The notes beneath the pieces are model-generated. The model searched no databases. It saw only the letters and a list, made by a program, of their open reading frames with translations, and was not told the DNA's origin. A stretch of 12,013 nucleotides of DNA from DATLSM01 sp035534175 (GTDB lineage Bacteria > Actinomycetota > Thermoleophilia > Solirubrobacterales > 70-9). The position numbers and the translations under genes are program-made. Of this stretch, positions 5,489 through 11,784 are shown one piece after another. Numbering within the stretch: the first letter of the stretch is position 1; every line of letters begins with the position of its first letter. The stretch lies in the NCBI GenBank assembly GCA_035534175.1, contig DATLSM010000095.1:1-12013 (forward strand), in the 5' to 3' direction.

Positions 5489-5645
5489 TTTTCAGCACTC
5501 ACCGCGTGGGTACTGGGCACCGTGCCCAGGGTGGAGGCGTTGATCTGTTTGCCCGTCTACGAGCCGTTCTTGAGCTGTTTGGTCCCGACGCTGTTGGCAG
5601 GGAGCCCAGCGGCATAGGCGACCCCGCCGAGCGGCTCTGCTCATC
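5489..5645 (-). pseudogene. Fossil of an exported repeat-type actinobacterial protein
   Basis: Read on the minus strand, one frame gives GGVAYAAGLPANSVGTKQLK, then NGS, a TAG stop (5559-5557), and in the same frame TGKQINASTLGTVPS. The LPxNSVGTKQLKNxS(V)TGxxI unit followed by a STLGTVPSA-type end is a recurring motif of exported repeat proteins in Solirubrobacterales-like genomes (from memory, not searched). There is no start codon or signal peptide, other stops lie upstream in the frame (the nearest just before 5645), and the centre carries a stop, so it is a decayed fragment. The rest of the 5304-5710 interval holds no intact gene that I can support. Confidence 0.6.
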
Positions 5646-5718
5646 GGTCCTTGACTCGCCCGTCTTAGACGCCGATCGGCTGCGCGCCCGATCAAGCAGC
5701 CTTGGCGCAACCGGTATG

Positions 5719-5746
5719 CTTGCTAAAGCAAGTTTGTCCTAGCAAG
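5719..5746 (+). promoter_or_regulatory. Candidate MarR-type operator upstream of the YceI gene
   Basis: CTTGCT-AA-AGCAAG (5719-5732) is a perfect palindrome with 6-bp arms. A further AGCAAG half-site occurs at 5741-5746. It lies 20-48 bases before the YceI start, and a MarR-family gene follows yceI. A compact palindrome of this size is the kind of site MarR proteins bind. Promoter boxes could not be assigned confidently. Confidence 0.55.
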
Positions 5747-5766
5747 CAACTGAAGGGAATCCCGAC

Positions 5767-6327
5767 ATGAGCGCAACCGCCAGCCTGGCAAGCACCATCC
5801 CAAGCGGAACCTGGAAACCCGATCCTGTCCACTCAAACATTGGCTTCAGTGTCAAGCACATGGGCGTTTCGACCGTCCGTGGGCGCTTCGGCGAGTTCGA
5901 CGGCAGCCTCGAGGTGGCCGCTGAGGACGGATCCCTGAAGATCGGTGGCACGGTGAAGAGCGCTTCGGTAGACACCAAGGAGCCCCAGCGCGACGAGCAC
6001 CTTCGCTCAACTGACTTTTTTGACGCCGCCAAGTTCCCTGAGCTCACCTTCCAGTCCTCGAGGATCGAGCCGGCTGGCGATGACCGGTTCCAGGTTACCG
6101 GCGACCTGACGATCCACGGTGTTACCAACAAGATCACCCTTGAGGCGGAGGTGACTGGCTCCGACGTGGACCCGCAGGGAAATACTCGCGTCGGACTTGA
6201 GATCACCGGAGAGCTCTCGCGAAAGGACTATGAGATGAAGTTTAATGCAGCTCTTGGCAGCGGAAACCTCGTAGTCTCCGACAATGTCAAGCTCGCATTG
6301 GATATCTCCGCCATCAAACAGGACTAG
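5767..6327 (+). CDS. YceI-family lipocalin-like protein (polyisoprenoid-binding type)
   Basis: This 186-residue protein has an SD-like GAAGGGA eight bases before the ATG. Family features run the full length: GTWKPDPVHSNIGFSVKHMG (14-33), STVRGRFGEFDGSLE (35-49), ASVDTKEPQRDEHLRSTDFF (66-85), FPELTFQS, TGDLTIHGVTNKITLEAEV (111-129), and a C-terminal IS.ELSRKDYEMKF block. YceI proteins are eight-stranded beta-barrels that bind isoprenoid-type lipids and are often linked to stress. There is no signal peptide, so this one is probably cytoplasmic, unlike E. coli YceI. The following MarR gene and the upstream palindrome suggest local control by that regulator. Confidence 0.93.
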   Translation: MSATASLASTIPSGTWKPDPVHSNIGFSVKHMGVSTVRGRFGEFDGSLEVAAEDGSLKIGGTVKSASVDTKEPQRDEHLRSTDFFDAAKFPELTFQSSRIEPAGDDRFQVTGDLTIHGVTNKITLEAEVTGSDVDPQGNTRVGLEITGELSRKDYEMKFNAALGSGNLVVSDNVKLALDISAIKQD

Positions 6328-6336
6328 CGTCCCAAT

Positions 6337-6371
6337 GGCCCGACGGTGTCTAATCATTGTGCCGTCGGGCC
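6337..6371 (+). terminator. Perfect 10-bp hairpin between yceI and marR
   Basis: GGCCCGACGG (6337-6346) and CCGTCGGGCC (6362-6371) are perfect complements around a 15-base loop. It begins 10 bases after the YceI stop. There is no T-run, so it may be a weak terminator, an mRNA stabiliser or an attenuator that lowers read-through into the regulator gene. Confidence 0.55.
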
Positions 6372-6405
6372 TCGCCCTCGCGACCACGAATCCTCGAGGC
6401 GCACC

Positions 6406-6972
6406 ATGAAGATGGAGAGCAACACCACAACCAGTGAAGCCGAACAACGAGTCGTTTATTTGATGGGCGACGTCATCGACCGTGAATGGACGGACGATCA
6501 GCGTGCGGCTTGGAGTGGCTTCTTGGAGCTATCAGCATGTCTAAAGCTGGACCATAATCACGAGCTAGAAGCACATCATGGATTGAGCATCAGCATGGCT
6601 GGGCTGCTTGGGAGGCTCGCCGCGGCCGAGAACCACGTCCAACGCCTCACTGACCTCGCCGCCGCAATGGGCCTCAGTCTGAGCAGGGTCTCGCGCATTA
6701 TCGACATCCTTGAGCGGCGCCGGCTGGTAGAGCGGGTGCGATGTCCCAACGATCGGCGGGCCGTGAACGCCCAGCTCACAAATCTGGGTCTGACCGCGGC
6801 TAGGCAAGCCCAAACAACCCTACGGGCCGCCGTCCAACGGGACTTCCTCGATGCGCTGCACGATGCCGACGCCGCAGTGCTGGCCGCCTCATTCCAGCGC
6901 CTCCTCACGGCTATGGACTCACGGCGCGATCGAACCCATGTGCTCAGTCGTCAAATGGAATCCGTCGAGTAA
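6406..6972 (+). CDS. MarR-family transcriptional regulator
   Basis: This 188-residue regulator is read from the ATG at 6406 (GAGG six bases upstream). A GTG at 6346 extends the frame but lies at the edge of the 6337-6371 hairpin and has no SD. The winged helix is clear: QRLTDLAAAMGLSLSRVSRI (79-98), recognition helix through IIDILERRRLVERV, then the wing CPNDRRAVNAQLTNLG (113-128). Flanking helices (about 35-75 and 130-172) would form the dimer interface. The arrangement yceI then marR, with a palindrome ahead of yceI, suggests it represses yceI in response to an unknown small molecule. The N-terminal 25 residues are longer than in typical MarR proteins. Confidence 0.92.
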   Translation: MKMESNTTTSEAEQRVVYLMGDVIDREWTDDQRAAWSGFLELSACLKLDHNHELEAHHGLSISMAGLLGRLAAAENHVQRLTDLAAAMGLSLSRVSRIIDILERRRLVERVRCPNDRRAVNAQLTNLGLTAARQAQTTLRAAVQRDFLDALHDADAAVLAASFQRLLTAMDSRRDRTHVLSRQMESVE

Positions 6973-7453
6973 AAGCACCCAGACAGATCGTCTTGATGTG
7001 GATCGCGAACGACACGAGCGTCGAATCCTCTGTTCGGCGAACTCGGTTGGGTTGACACCGGTGCAATTGGTTTCCGTCCCAAGCTCGATCCTTGATCTTG
7101 CTGCAGTCGGCGAGCGCGAGTCGATCGCCGAGAGTCTTGGGGGTGGGGGGACCCCGAACCACTCCCGACGCACTCCGGAAATTTACCAAAGCACAATGTG
7201 CGTTGCACATAGATCCGCAAGGGCGCTGCTTCAAGTGAACCGTGACGGTGAACTAGCGCCTGCTCTCAGGGCAGTCGAAACTGTCGGTAACCGAAGCGCT
7301 GGTGAGGTGCGTGAAGGAAGTTGGCGCCACGTTAGGCACGCACGCCACGGGCCCAGAAACAGGCGCCCGAATGCGAAGGCCGCACCGACCCACTGAGCTC
7401 GGGCCTGAAGGCAGACACTTGCGGTCTCACCCCGCGTCGCCCTGTGCCAACTC
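6973..7453. other. About 480-base interval without a supported gene
   Basis: Several frames are open by chance across this stretch, but none has an SD or recognisable domain. It includes a G-rich run with a short palindrome (GGGG...CCCC, about 7140-7157). It also has an inverted repeat GTGCGTG (7307-7313) / CACGCAC (7337-7343) centred on the palindrome GGCGCC (7323-7328), and a direct repeat of CGCCACG nearby. I assign no function. Confidence 0.5.
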
Positions 7454-7483
7454 GACAAGCTGGAGGTCACTGGTTCGAGCCCC
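7454..7483 (+). other. tRNA-Val(GAC)-like segment, candidate att core
   Basis: In standard tRNA numbering these 30 bases read as positions 34-63: anticodon GAC, A37 A38, stem GCTGG (39-43), variable loop AGGTC (44-48), T-stem ACTGG (49-53), T-loop TTCGAGC (54-60), then CCC. The T-stem complement should continue CCAGT but reads CCCTT, and base 33 is C rather than T, so homology stops at both ends. This is not a functional tRNA. A short tRNA-identical core directly in front of an excisionase-like gene is what an attachment site (attP, or a hybrid att after recombination) would look like. Confidence 0.6.
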
Positions 7484-7495
7484 TTTTCCTTTCGC

Positions 7496-7693
7496 ATGCC
7501 CGAGACCCTAACGAAATCAGATCTCCTTACTCCCGCCCAAGTGGCGGACATTCTCCACGTCAAGCCGTGCACCGTGCTCGCTCGCTTGCGTCGTGGGGAG
7601 CTTCCTGGTCGGAAATTTGGAAAGTCCTGGCTTATCCTTCGCAGCCAGCTGCAGGAGTACATCACCGATGAGTTCGGAGAGATCGGCGGATGA
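7496..7693 (+). CDS. Excisionase-like HTH_17 small protein
   Basis: This 65-residue protein is essentially one HTH_17 domain: TKSDLLTPAQVADILHVKPC, then a linker, RRGELPGRKFGKSWLILRSQ, and a C-terminal helix (QEYITDEFG). It aligns by eye with residues 86-140 of the protein encoded at 3036-3461 (DLLTxxxxAxILxxK, RRGxxPxxKxGxxWxxLRSQ). Such proteins act as recombination directionality factors or regulators on integrative elements. The ATG has no SD and lies 12 bases after the tRNA-Val-like segment. Its stop overlaps the next start in ATGA (7690-7693), so the two genes are translationally coupled. No integrase gene is adjacent; any partner has been lost or lay beyond the break near 7777. Confidence 0.8.
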   Translation: MPETLTKSDLLTPAQVADILHVKPCTVLARLRRGELPGRKFGKSWLILRSQLQEYITDEFGEIGG

Positions 7694-7777
7694 CCGACCT
7701 AGTTCTCACCGACTCGAAGGTGCTTGCCCTACTCGATGAAATCGAGACTGCTCTCGTCGCGGTTGACACCCCCGACG
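7690..7777 (+). pseudogene. Truncated gene coupled to the excisionase-like gene
   Basis: The ATG overlaps the preceding TGA. About 29 residues look like a genuine N-terminus (MTDLVLTDSKVLALLDEIET then ALVAVDTPD). After that the frame turns into an Arg-rich stretch, while another frame encodes a cytochrome c tail. The gene is therefore cut near 7777. Its family is not recognisable from this piece. It starts like small Leu/Asp-rich accessory proteins that follow xis genes, but I assign no function. Confidence 0.5.
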
Positions 7778-7921
7778 ATGCCGAAAGCCAAAGAACAAAA
7801 AGGCGCCGAAGAACAGGTGGCGAGAGGCGGCGGTGGCATGCCGGCCTTCGAAGGCACGTTGAGCGAAGAAGAAATCGGCAACGTCGCCGTCTACATGGTG
7901 GAAACGATCGTCGGGAAGTAA
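7778..7921 (+). pseudogene. C-terminal fragment of a class I c-type cytochrome
   Basis: The open frame gives 47 residues, including VARGGGGMPAFEGTLSEEEI and then GNVAVYMVETIVGK. The GGGGMPAF block contains the methionine that is the sixth haem ligand in mono-haem cytochromes c, and LSEEEIxxVAxYM is the usual last helix. The CXXCH haem-attachment motif and signal peptide that should lie about 60-70 residues earlier are absent because the upstream sequence is unrelated. The initial ATG is probably fortuitous. This is the 3' end of a broken gene, joined near 7777 to the truncated gene on its left. Confidence 0.7.
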
Positions 7922-7975
7922 CCCGGCGGTCGTCACCGCGACCGACGAGAACTTGGCGCTGTTCCCCCAGAAACG

Positions 7976-8023
7976 ACGCAAGGCGGACGACCCCGGGCCA
8001 CCCTTCTCGGGGTCGTTCTGCGT
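7976..8023. terminator. Bidirectional hairpin terminator between convergent genes
   Basis: ACGACCCC (7987-7994) pairs with GGGGTCGT (8009-8016). Outer arms ACGCA (7976-7980) and TGCGT (8019-8023) extend the stem across a small asymmetric bulge. It lies between the cytochrome fragment (plus) and the reductase gene (minus), so it can serve both. There is no long T-run in either direction. Confidence 0.6.
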
Positions 8024-8075
8024 CCGGGGGCAGTCGCGGTGCCGGGCGGTGCGGCCGACGGGCGCGGCCGACGGC

Positions 8076-9788
8076 CTAGGAGCGGCCAAGAGCCGCCTGG
8101 CTCGCCAGGTACTGGTGGACGAGGCGCACCGACATCGAGCCCTCCCCGACCGCCGAGGCGACGCGCTTGAACGAGCCGGTGCGGCCGTCGCCGACGGCGA
8201 AGACGCCGGGCAGGCTCGTCTCCAGCGGCATCGACGGGCGGCCGCCGTTGATCGGATCGACGTCGAGGTGGGTGACGTCGAGGTCGCCACCGGTCAGCAG
8301 GAAGCCGTCGTCGTCCTTGGCCAGCTGACCGTCGAGCCACTCGGTACACGGGTCGGCGCCGATGAAGATGAAGAGGCCGCCGACGTCGAGGTCGCGGCGC
8401 TCGCCGGCGCGCGTCTCCTCCACCGACAGCCCGGCCAGGACCGCGTCGCCGTGGATCTCGCGGACCTCGGTGTGGCGGAGCACCTCGATGTTCTCGATCG
8501 ACTCGATCTGCTCGACCAGGTAGTTCGACATCGAGGCGCCGAGGTCGCCGCCGCGCAGCAGCAGGAAGACCTTTTCGGCGGTGCCGGAGAGGAAGGTCGA
8601 CGCCTGGCCGGCCGAGTTGCCGCCGCCGACCACCGCCACCGCCCCGCTCCCGCACATCCGCGACTCGACCAGCGTCGCCGCGTAGAAGACGCCGGCGCCG
8701 TTCAGCTCGGCGCAGCCGTCGACCGGCAACTGGCGGTAGCTGGCGCCGGTGGCGAGGACGACGGTGCGCGCCGCCAGTTCGTCGCCGCTGTCGAGGGCGA
8801 CGACGTAGCGGCCGTCTTCGTGGCTCAGACTGAGGGCGCGCTCGGGGACCGCGGTGCGCAGGCCGAAGCGGCGCGCCTGGGCGATCGCCCGCTCGGCCAG
8901 CTCGGAGCCGGAGATGCCGGCCGGGAAGCCGAGGTAGTTCTCGATCCGCGAGGAGGTGCTCGCCTGGCCGCCGAGCGCGGTCGAGTCGATCATCATCGTC
9001 GAGAGCCCCTCGGTCGCCGCGTAGACGGCGGCGCCGAGGCCGCCCGGGCCGCCGCCGACGATCAGCGTGTCCCAGGCTTTTTTCGCCGTCTTGTTGGGGG
9101 CGCGCAGGTTGAGCGCGGTCGCCGCCTCGAGGATCGTCGGCGCGCGCATGATCTTGTCGCCGCTGATCAGCAGCGGCAGGTCGTCCTCGGCGAGCGGGCG
9201 GCCGTCGGGCGTCGGCGCCGTCAGGTCGGAGCCGTCTAGGTCGATGAATCGGTGCGGCACCCGGTTGCGGGTGAGGAACTCGCGCAGCTCGCGCGTCCCA
9301 GGGTCGCTGCCGTGGCCGATCAGCCGGGCGCCGCTTTCGGCTTCGATGACGATCGCGCGCCGGGTGACCAGGGCGTTGGTGATCAGGTCGCCGAGCCGGT
9401 TGTCGCGGGAGATCACTCTGCGGAGCGCCTCGCGACTGACGAAGAGCCCCTCGCCCGCCTGGGCGACCCGGGCGCTGACGAGCGTCGGTTCGAGCGTGAT
9501 CAGGTTCAGCTCGCCGGCGAACTGACGGGCCCCGTAGCTGACCAGGACGCGCTCGTGCGGGGTGTCGATCGCGTCGACGACCTCGATGCGGCCGGTGACG
9601 ACGACGATCAGGTCGTAGTCGAGGTCGCCCGGGGAGAAGAGGATCTGCCCGGCGCTCACCTGCTCGCGCCGCCCGGCGGCTTCCATCGTCGCCATCTGCG
9701 CCTCGGTCAGGCGCGGGAAGGTGACGTCGCTCTCGCCGGCGACGGGGGTGCGGGCCGGCGCGGCGCCGGTCGGGTCGGTCTCGCTCAT
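8076..9788 (-). CDS. Cyclic-nucleotide-binding / thioredoxin-reductase-like FAD oxidoreductase
   Basis: This is a 570-residue fusion. Residues about 25-145 form a cNMP-binding (Crp-type) domain (SAGQILFSPGDLDYDLIVVV, FAGELNLITLEP). Residues about 155-235 look like a thioredoxin/glutaredoxin-type domain without a CXXC. Residues 240-570 are a class II thioredoxin-reductase fold, with the FAD motif GGGPGGLGAA (245-254), NADPH motif VVGGGNSAG (387-394 region) and the terminal FAD contact AVGDGRTGSFKRVASAVGEG (531-550). The redox CXXC expected before the NADPH motif is replaced by FYAATLVE (368-375), as I recall for this subfamily, so it should not reduce thioredoxin in the normal way. The longer open frame upstream (to 10028) lacks family similarity. 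I start at the ATG 9788, whose ATGA overlaps the stop of a possible small upstream ORF. Expected to be cytoplasmic. Confidence 0.92.
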   Translation of the reverse strand: MSETDPTGAAPARTPVAGESDVTFPRLTEAQMATMEAAGRREQVSAGQILFSPGDLDYDLIVVVTGRIEVVDAIDTPHERVLVSYGARQFAGELNLITLEPTLVSARVAQAGEGLFVSREALRRVISRDNRLGDLITNALVTRRAIVIEAESGARLIGHGSDPGTRELREFLTRNRVPHRFIDLDGSDLTAPTPDGRPLAEDDLPLLISGDKIMRAPTILEAATALNLRAPNKTAKKAWDTLIVGGGPGGLGAAVYAATEGLSTMMIDSTALGGQASTSSRIENYLGFPAGISGSELAERAIAQARRFGLRTAVPERALSLSHEDGRYVVALDSGDELAARTVVLATGASYRQLPVDGCAELNGAGVFYAATLVESRMCGSGAVAVVGGGNSAGQASTFLSGTAEKVFLLLRGGDLGASMSNYLVEQIESIENIEVLRHTEVREIHGDAVLAGLSVEETRAGERRDLDVGGLFIFIGADPCTEWLDGQLAKDDDGFLLTGGDLDVTHLDVDPINGGRPSMPLETSLPGVFAVGDGRTGSFKRVASAVGEGSMSVRLVHQYLASQAALGRS

Positions 9789-9943
9789 GGAGGCCGCAAC
9801 GTTAGAGGCTCGGCTCGCTCTTTCCCAGGGTCTGCCCAGCCGATTGCGTCGAGCTGGTCGGTGAGCATCGGCCGCACGAATTCGGACAGGACCGACGGGT
9901 GGTGCCGAAGTCGGACAACGTGCGCGATAAGGAGATAGTTCAC
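9785..9943 (-). CDS. Possible small ORF coupled to the reductase gene
   Basis: A 52-codon frame begins at GTG 9943 and ends in TGA at 9787-9785, overlapping the reductase ATG as ATGA. Its protein-like text (VNYLLIAHVVRLRHHPSVLS then EFVRPMLTDQLDAIGW) has regular hydrophobic spacing, and in-frame residues upstream of the GTG (GHDGVQDE) look continuous with it. It may therefore be the tail of a longer gene whose 5' part is lost; the frame is closed by a stop at about 10025-10027. I do not recognise the family. The reductase has no SD of its own, which supports translational coupling. A fortuitous open frame remains possible. Confidence 0.35.
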   Translation of the reverse strand: MNYLLIAHVVRLRHHPSVLSEFVRPMLTDQLDAIGWADPGKERAEPLTLRPP

Positions 9944-10064
9944 CTCGTCTTGGACGCCGTCGTGGCCGAGTGGCGTCGACCTGATGACCCTGTTCGGCGC
10001 GCCGGAGCGTCGGCCCGGTGCAGGTCATGACTGCCCCTTCAGGAGCAGGAACTTCCCAGGCGCG

Positions 10065-10670
10065 TCAGGCGATCTTCATAAGATGGAACGAGTTGAGGGG
10101 GCCGGTGGCGAATTGCATGAGGCGCCCCTCCCGGACCCCGCCGATGTCGACCGGTGCAAATTCCATTGAGTCGACGAACGTCGAGACTGTTGACTTGGCA
10201 TCAGCGTCGTGGCCTGCGAGGAAGACGACGAGCCGGCTGCTCGGGTTCTGTGCGATGACGCGAGCATTGAGCGTATTAAAGGCCTTGACGACACGCGCGC
10301 CTGGCATGAGCGCGGCGTTACGTTCGGTCCCGGTTTGATCTCCCAGATCGAGCGGGGCGTCGCGGACGAAGTCCCACTGGTTGGTCGCGTCGATCACGAT
10401 CCGGCCGCTCCAGTCCGAAACTCCCCGGACGGCCTCGGGCACCTGGTCCCACTTGACAGCGAGGAGCACGATGTCCGCCCCTGCTGCTTCGGCGACGGTG
10501 CCGGCGGACGCGCCGGCGCCGAGCTGGGCCACTATGTCGGTCAGTGACTCTGGGCCGCGGCTGTTGCTGAGGATTACGTGGTGGCCTGAGTCGATGGCCC
10601 GTCTTGCGATCGTTTGGGCTACCTCGCCGGCGCCGATCGTGCCGATCGACATCGCATGATTTGTGCTCAT
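10065..10670 (-). CDS. NADP oxidoreductase, coenzyme F420-dependent type (Rossmann)
   Basis: This 201-residue protein starts at the ATG 10670, preceded by AAGGG at seven bases. The longer open frame to 10796 has no SD and overlaps the small globin-like ORF. The N-terminus carries a dinucleotide-binding loop, GTIGAGEVAQTIARRAIDSG (10-29), followed by VILSNSRGPESL (32-43), where the Ser-Arg after the second strand suggests NADP(H) preference. DIVLLAVKWDQVPEAV, IVIDATNQW, VVKAFNTLNARV (127-138) and a C-terminal PLNSFHLMK fit the F420_oxidored group. Members move hydride between NADPH and F420 or act as related NADP reductases; the true substrate is unclear here. The family's usual glycine loop is GTGDQG-like, so this is a divergent member. 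Confidence 0.88.
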   Translation of the reverse strand: MSTNHAMSIGTIGAGEVAQTIARRAIDSGHHVILSNSRGPESLTDIVAQLGAGASAGTVAEAAGADIVLLAVKWDQVPEAVRGVSDWSGRIVIDATNQWDFVRDAPLDLGDQTGTERNAALMPGARVVKAFNTLNARVIAQNPSSRLVVFLAGHDADAKSTVSTFVDSMEFAPVDIGGVREGRLMQFATGPLNSFHLMKIA

Positions 10671-10701
10671 GAGGGATCCCTTCTGGTTTGTGAACAGGTG
10701 A

Positions 10702-10881
10702 TCAGTTGGCTGGAATAAAGACCTGACGGCTGGCCGGGTACATGCCGGCTGCGGCGAGTTGTCGCGCGAACTCTTCCCCGATCTCGACCCGGTCATAGAG
10801 GGCGTCGATCAGTCGCCGGAATGCCTCTTCGCCGTCCGCCCACTCATACGGGGTGGGGGTCGCTGAGTTCTCGCCGGCCAT
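10702..10881 (-). pseudogene. Truncated-hemoglobin-like N-terminal fragment (59 codons)
   Basis: A complete 59-codon frame runs from ATG 10881 to TGA 10704-10702, 31 bases before the NADP oxidoreductase start. Residues 10-33 (TPYEWADGEEAFRRLIDALY then DRVE) match the start of group II truncated hemoglobins, whose pre-A/A-helix region reads like TLYExxGGxxAxxRLxDxFYDRV. After DRVE the family would continue into the haem pocket, with the distal and proximal residues. This sequence instead runs EIGEEFARQLAAAGMYPASR and ends, so no haem-binding residues remain. I read it as a deletion or fusion remnant rather than a working globin. No clear SD is present. A genuine short protein cannot be excluded. 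Confidence 0.45.
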
Positions 10882-10958
10882 CGGCCATCAATCTAGCGAG
10901 GCGCGTTTAAGGTATCTCCGTCCCCGGGGTATCGGTCCAGCGAGAAAGAGAGAAGGTT

Positions 10959-11702
10959 ATGGAAGACATGGCTGACCACAAGATCGGAACGCAGGAGGAG
11001 TGGCAGGCGAAGCGCGACGAGCTGCTGAAGGAGGAGAAGGAACTCACCCGCCGCGGCGATGAGCTGGCCCAGAAGAGGCGCGAGCTGCCCTGGGTCCAGG
11101 TCGAGAAGGACTACCGCTTCGACACCGAGGACGGCACGAAGACCCTCGCCGATCTCTTCGACGGCCGCTCCCAGCTACTCGTCTACCACTTCATGTTCGG
11201 ACCGCCCTACGAGGCAGGCTGCCCGGTTTGCTCTTCGATTGCGGACACGCTCGATCCCCAGGTCGTCCATCTGAAGGCCAGGGCCACAACTCTGCTGCTC
11301 GCCTCCCGCGCGCCGCTCGAGAAGCTCCTCGCCTACAGGAAGCGGATGGGCTGGGGCATCGACTGGGTCTCGAGTGGCGGCAGCGACTTCAATCGCGACA
11401 TCGGCTTCCTGCACACAGAGGAGGAGCTGAAGCCGTTCCTGGAGGGTGAGATCCCGCCAACCGTCGAGGAAAACGCGCGCTTATGCGGAACGGATGTCGT
11501 GGGGTACATCTCCGAGGGACCGGGCCTGAGCGTGTACTCGCTATCGGACGGGACCGTATACCGGACCTACGTAACGAGCGCCCGCGGCCTCGAGCCCGCA
11601 ATGGCCTACTACGGCCTACTGGACCGGACGCCGAAGGGTCGCGACGAGAGCGCCTCGAGGCCGTTGTGGGTGCGGCGTCACGACGAGTACGAGACAAGCT
11701 AG
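10959..11702 (+). CDS. DUF899 family thioredoxin-like protein
   Basis: This 247-residue DUF899 protein has an N-terminal charged helix (residues 11-43, EEWQAKRDELLKEEKELTRR) and then PWVQVEKDYRFDTEDGTKTL. The thioredoxin-like core is SQLLVYHFMFGPPYEAGCPV with C88-x-x-C91, TTLLLASRAPLEKLLAYRKR and GWGIDWVSSGGSDFNRDIGF. DUF899 members are predicted cytoplasmic thiol/disulphide-type proteins of unproven substrate. The C-terminus (ARGLEPAMAYYGLLDRTPKG) is also typical, so the gene is complete. An AGAAGG lies very close to the ATG at 10959; the in-frame ATG at 10968 (MADHKIGTQEEW) gives a more family-like N-terminus and may be the real start. The gene is divergent from the NADP oxidoreductase and globin-like ORF, sharing a 77-base upstream region. 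Confidence 0.92.
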   Translation: MEDMADHKIGTQEEWQAKRDELLKEEKELTRRGDELAQKRRELPWVQVEKDYRFDTEDGTKTLADLFDGRSQLLVYHFMFGPPYEAGCPVCSSIADTLDPQVVHLKARATTLLLASRAPLEKLLAYRKRMGWGIDWVSSGGSDFNRDIGFLHTEEELKPFLEGEIPPTVEENARLCGTDVVGYISEGPGLSVYSLSDGTVYRTYVTSARGLEPAMAYYGLLDRTPKGRDESASRPLWVRRHDEYETS

Positions 11703-11784
11703 ATCGGGGCGGCAGGGCGTGGCGATGGAAGACGGCAGCGGCCGTCCTTGCTGTCCTCCCGACCCTGGGGTGCTCAGCGTCCCG

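Noticed and set aside
7142..7158. G-rich run as a possible G-quadruplex
   Set aside because: Only one or two G-tracts are clearly separable, and adjacent C's favour a simple hairpin.
6851..7396. 181-residue open frame after the MarR gene
   Set aside because: Overlaps the MarR C-terminus out of frame and has no SD, no domain and an irregular composition.
7953..9239. 428-residue plus-strand open frame
   Set aside because: Ala/Arg/Gly/Asp-rich antisense reading of the FAD reductase; G+C-rich coding DNA produces such frames routinely.
9901..10029. Plus-strand frame VPKSDNVRDKEIVHLVLDAV
   Set aside because: No SD and no recognisable family; the overlapping minus-strand frame has the better argument (ATGA overlap with the reductase).
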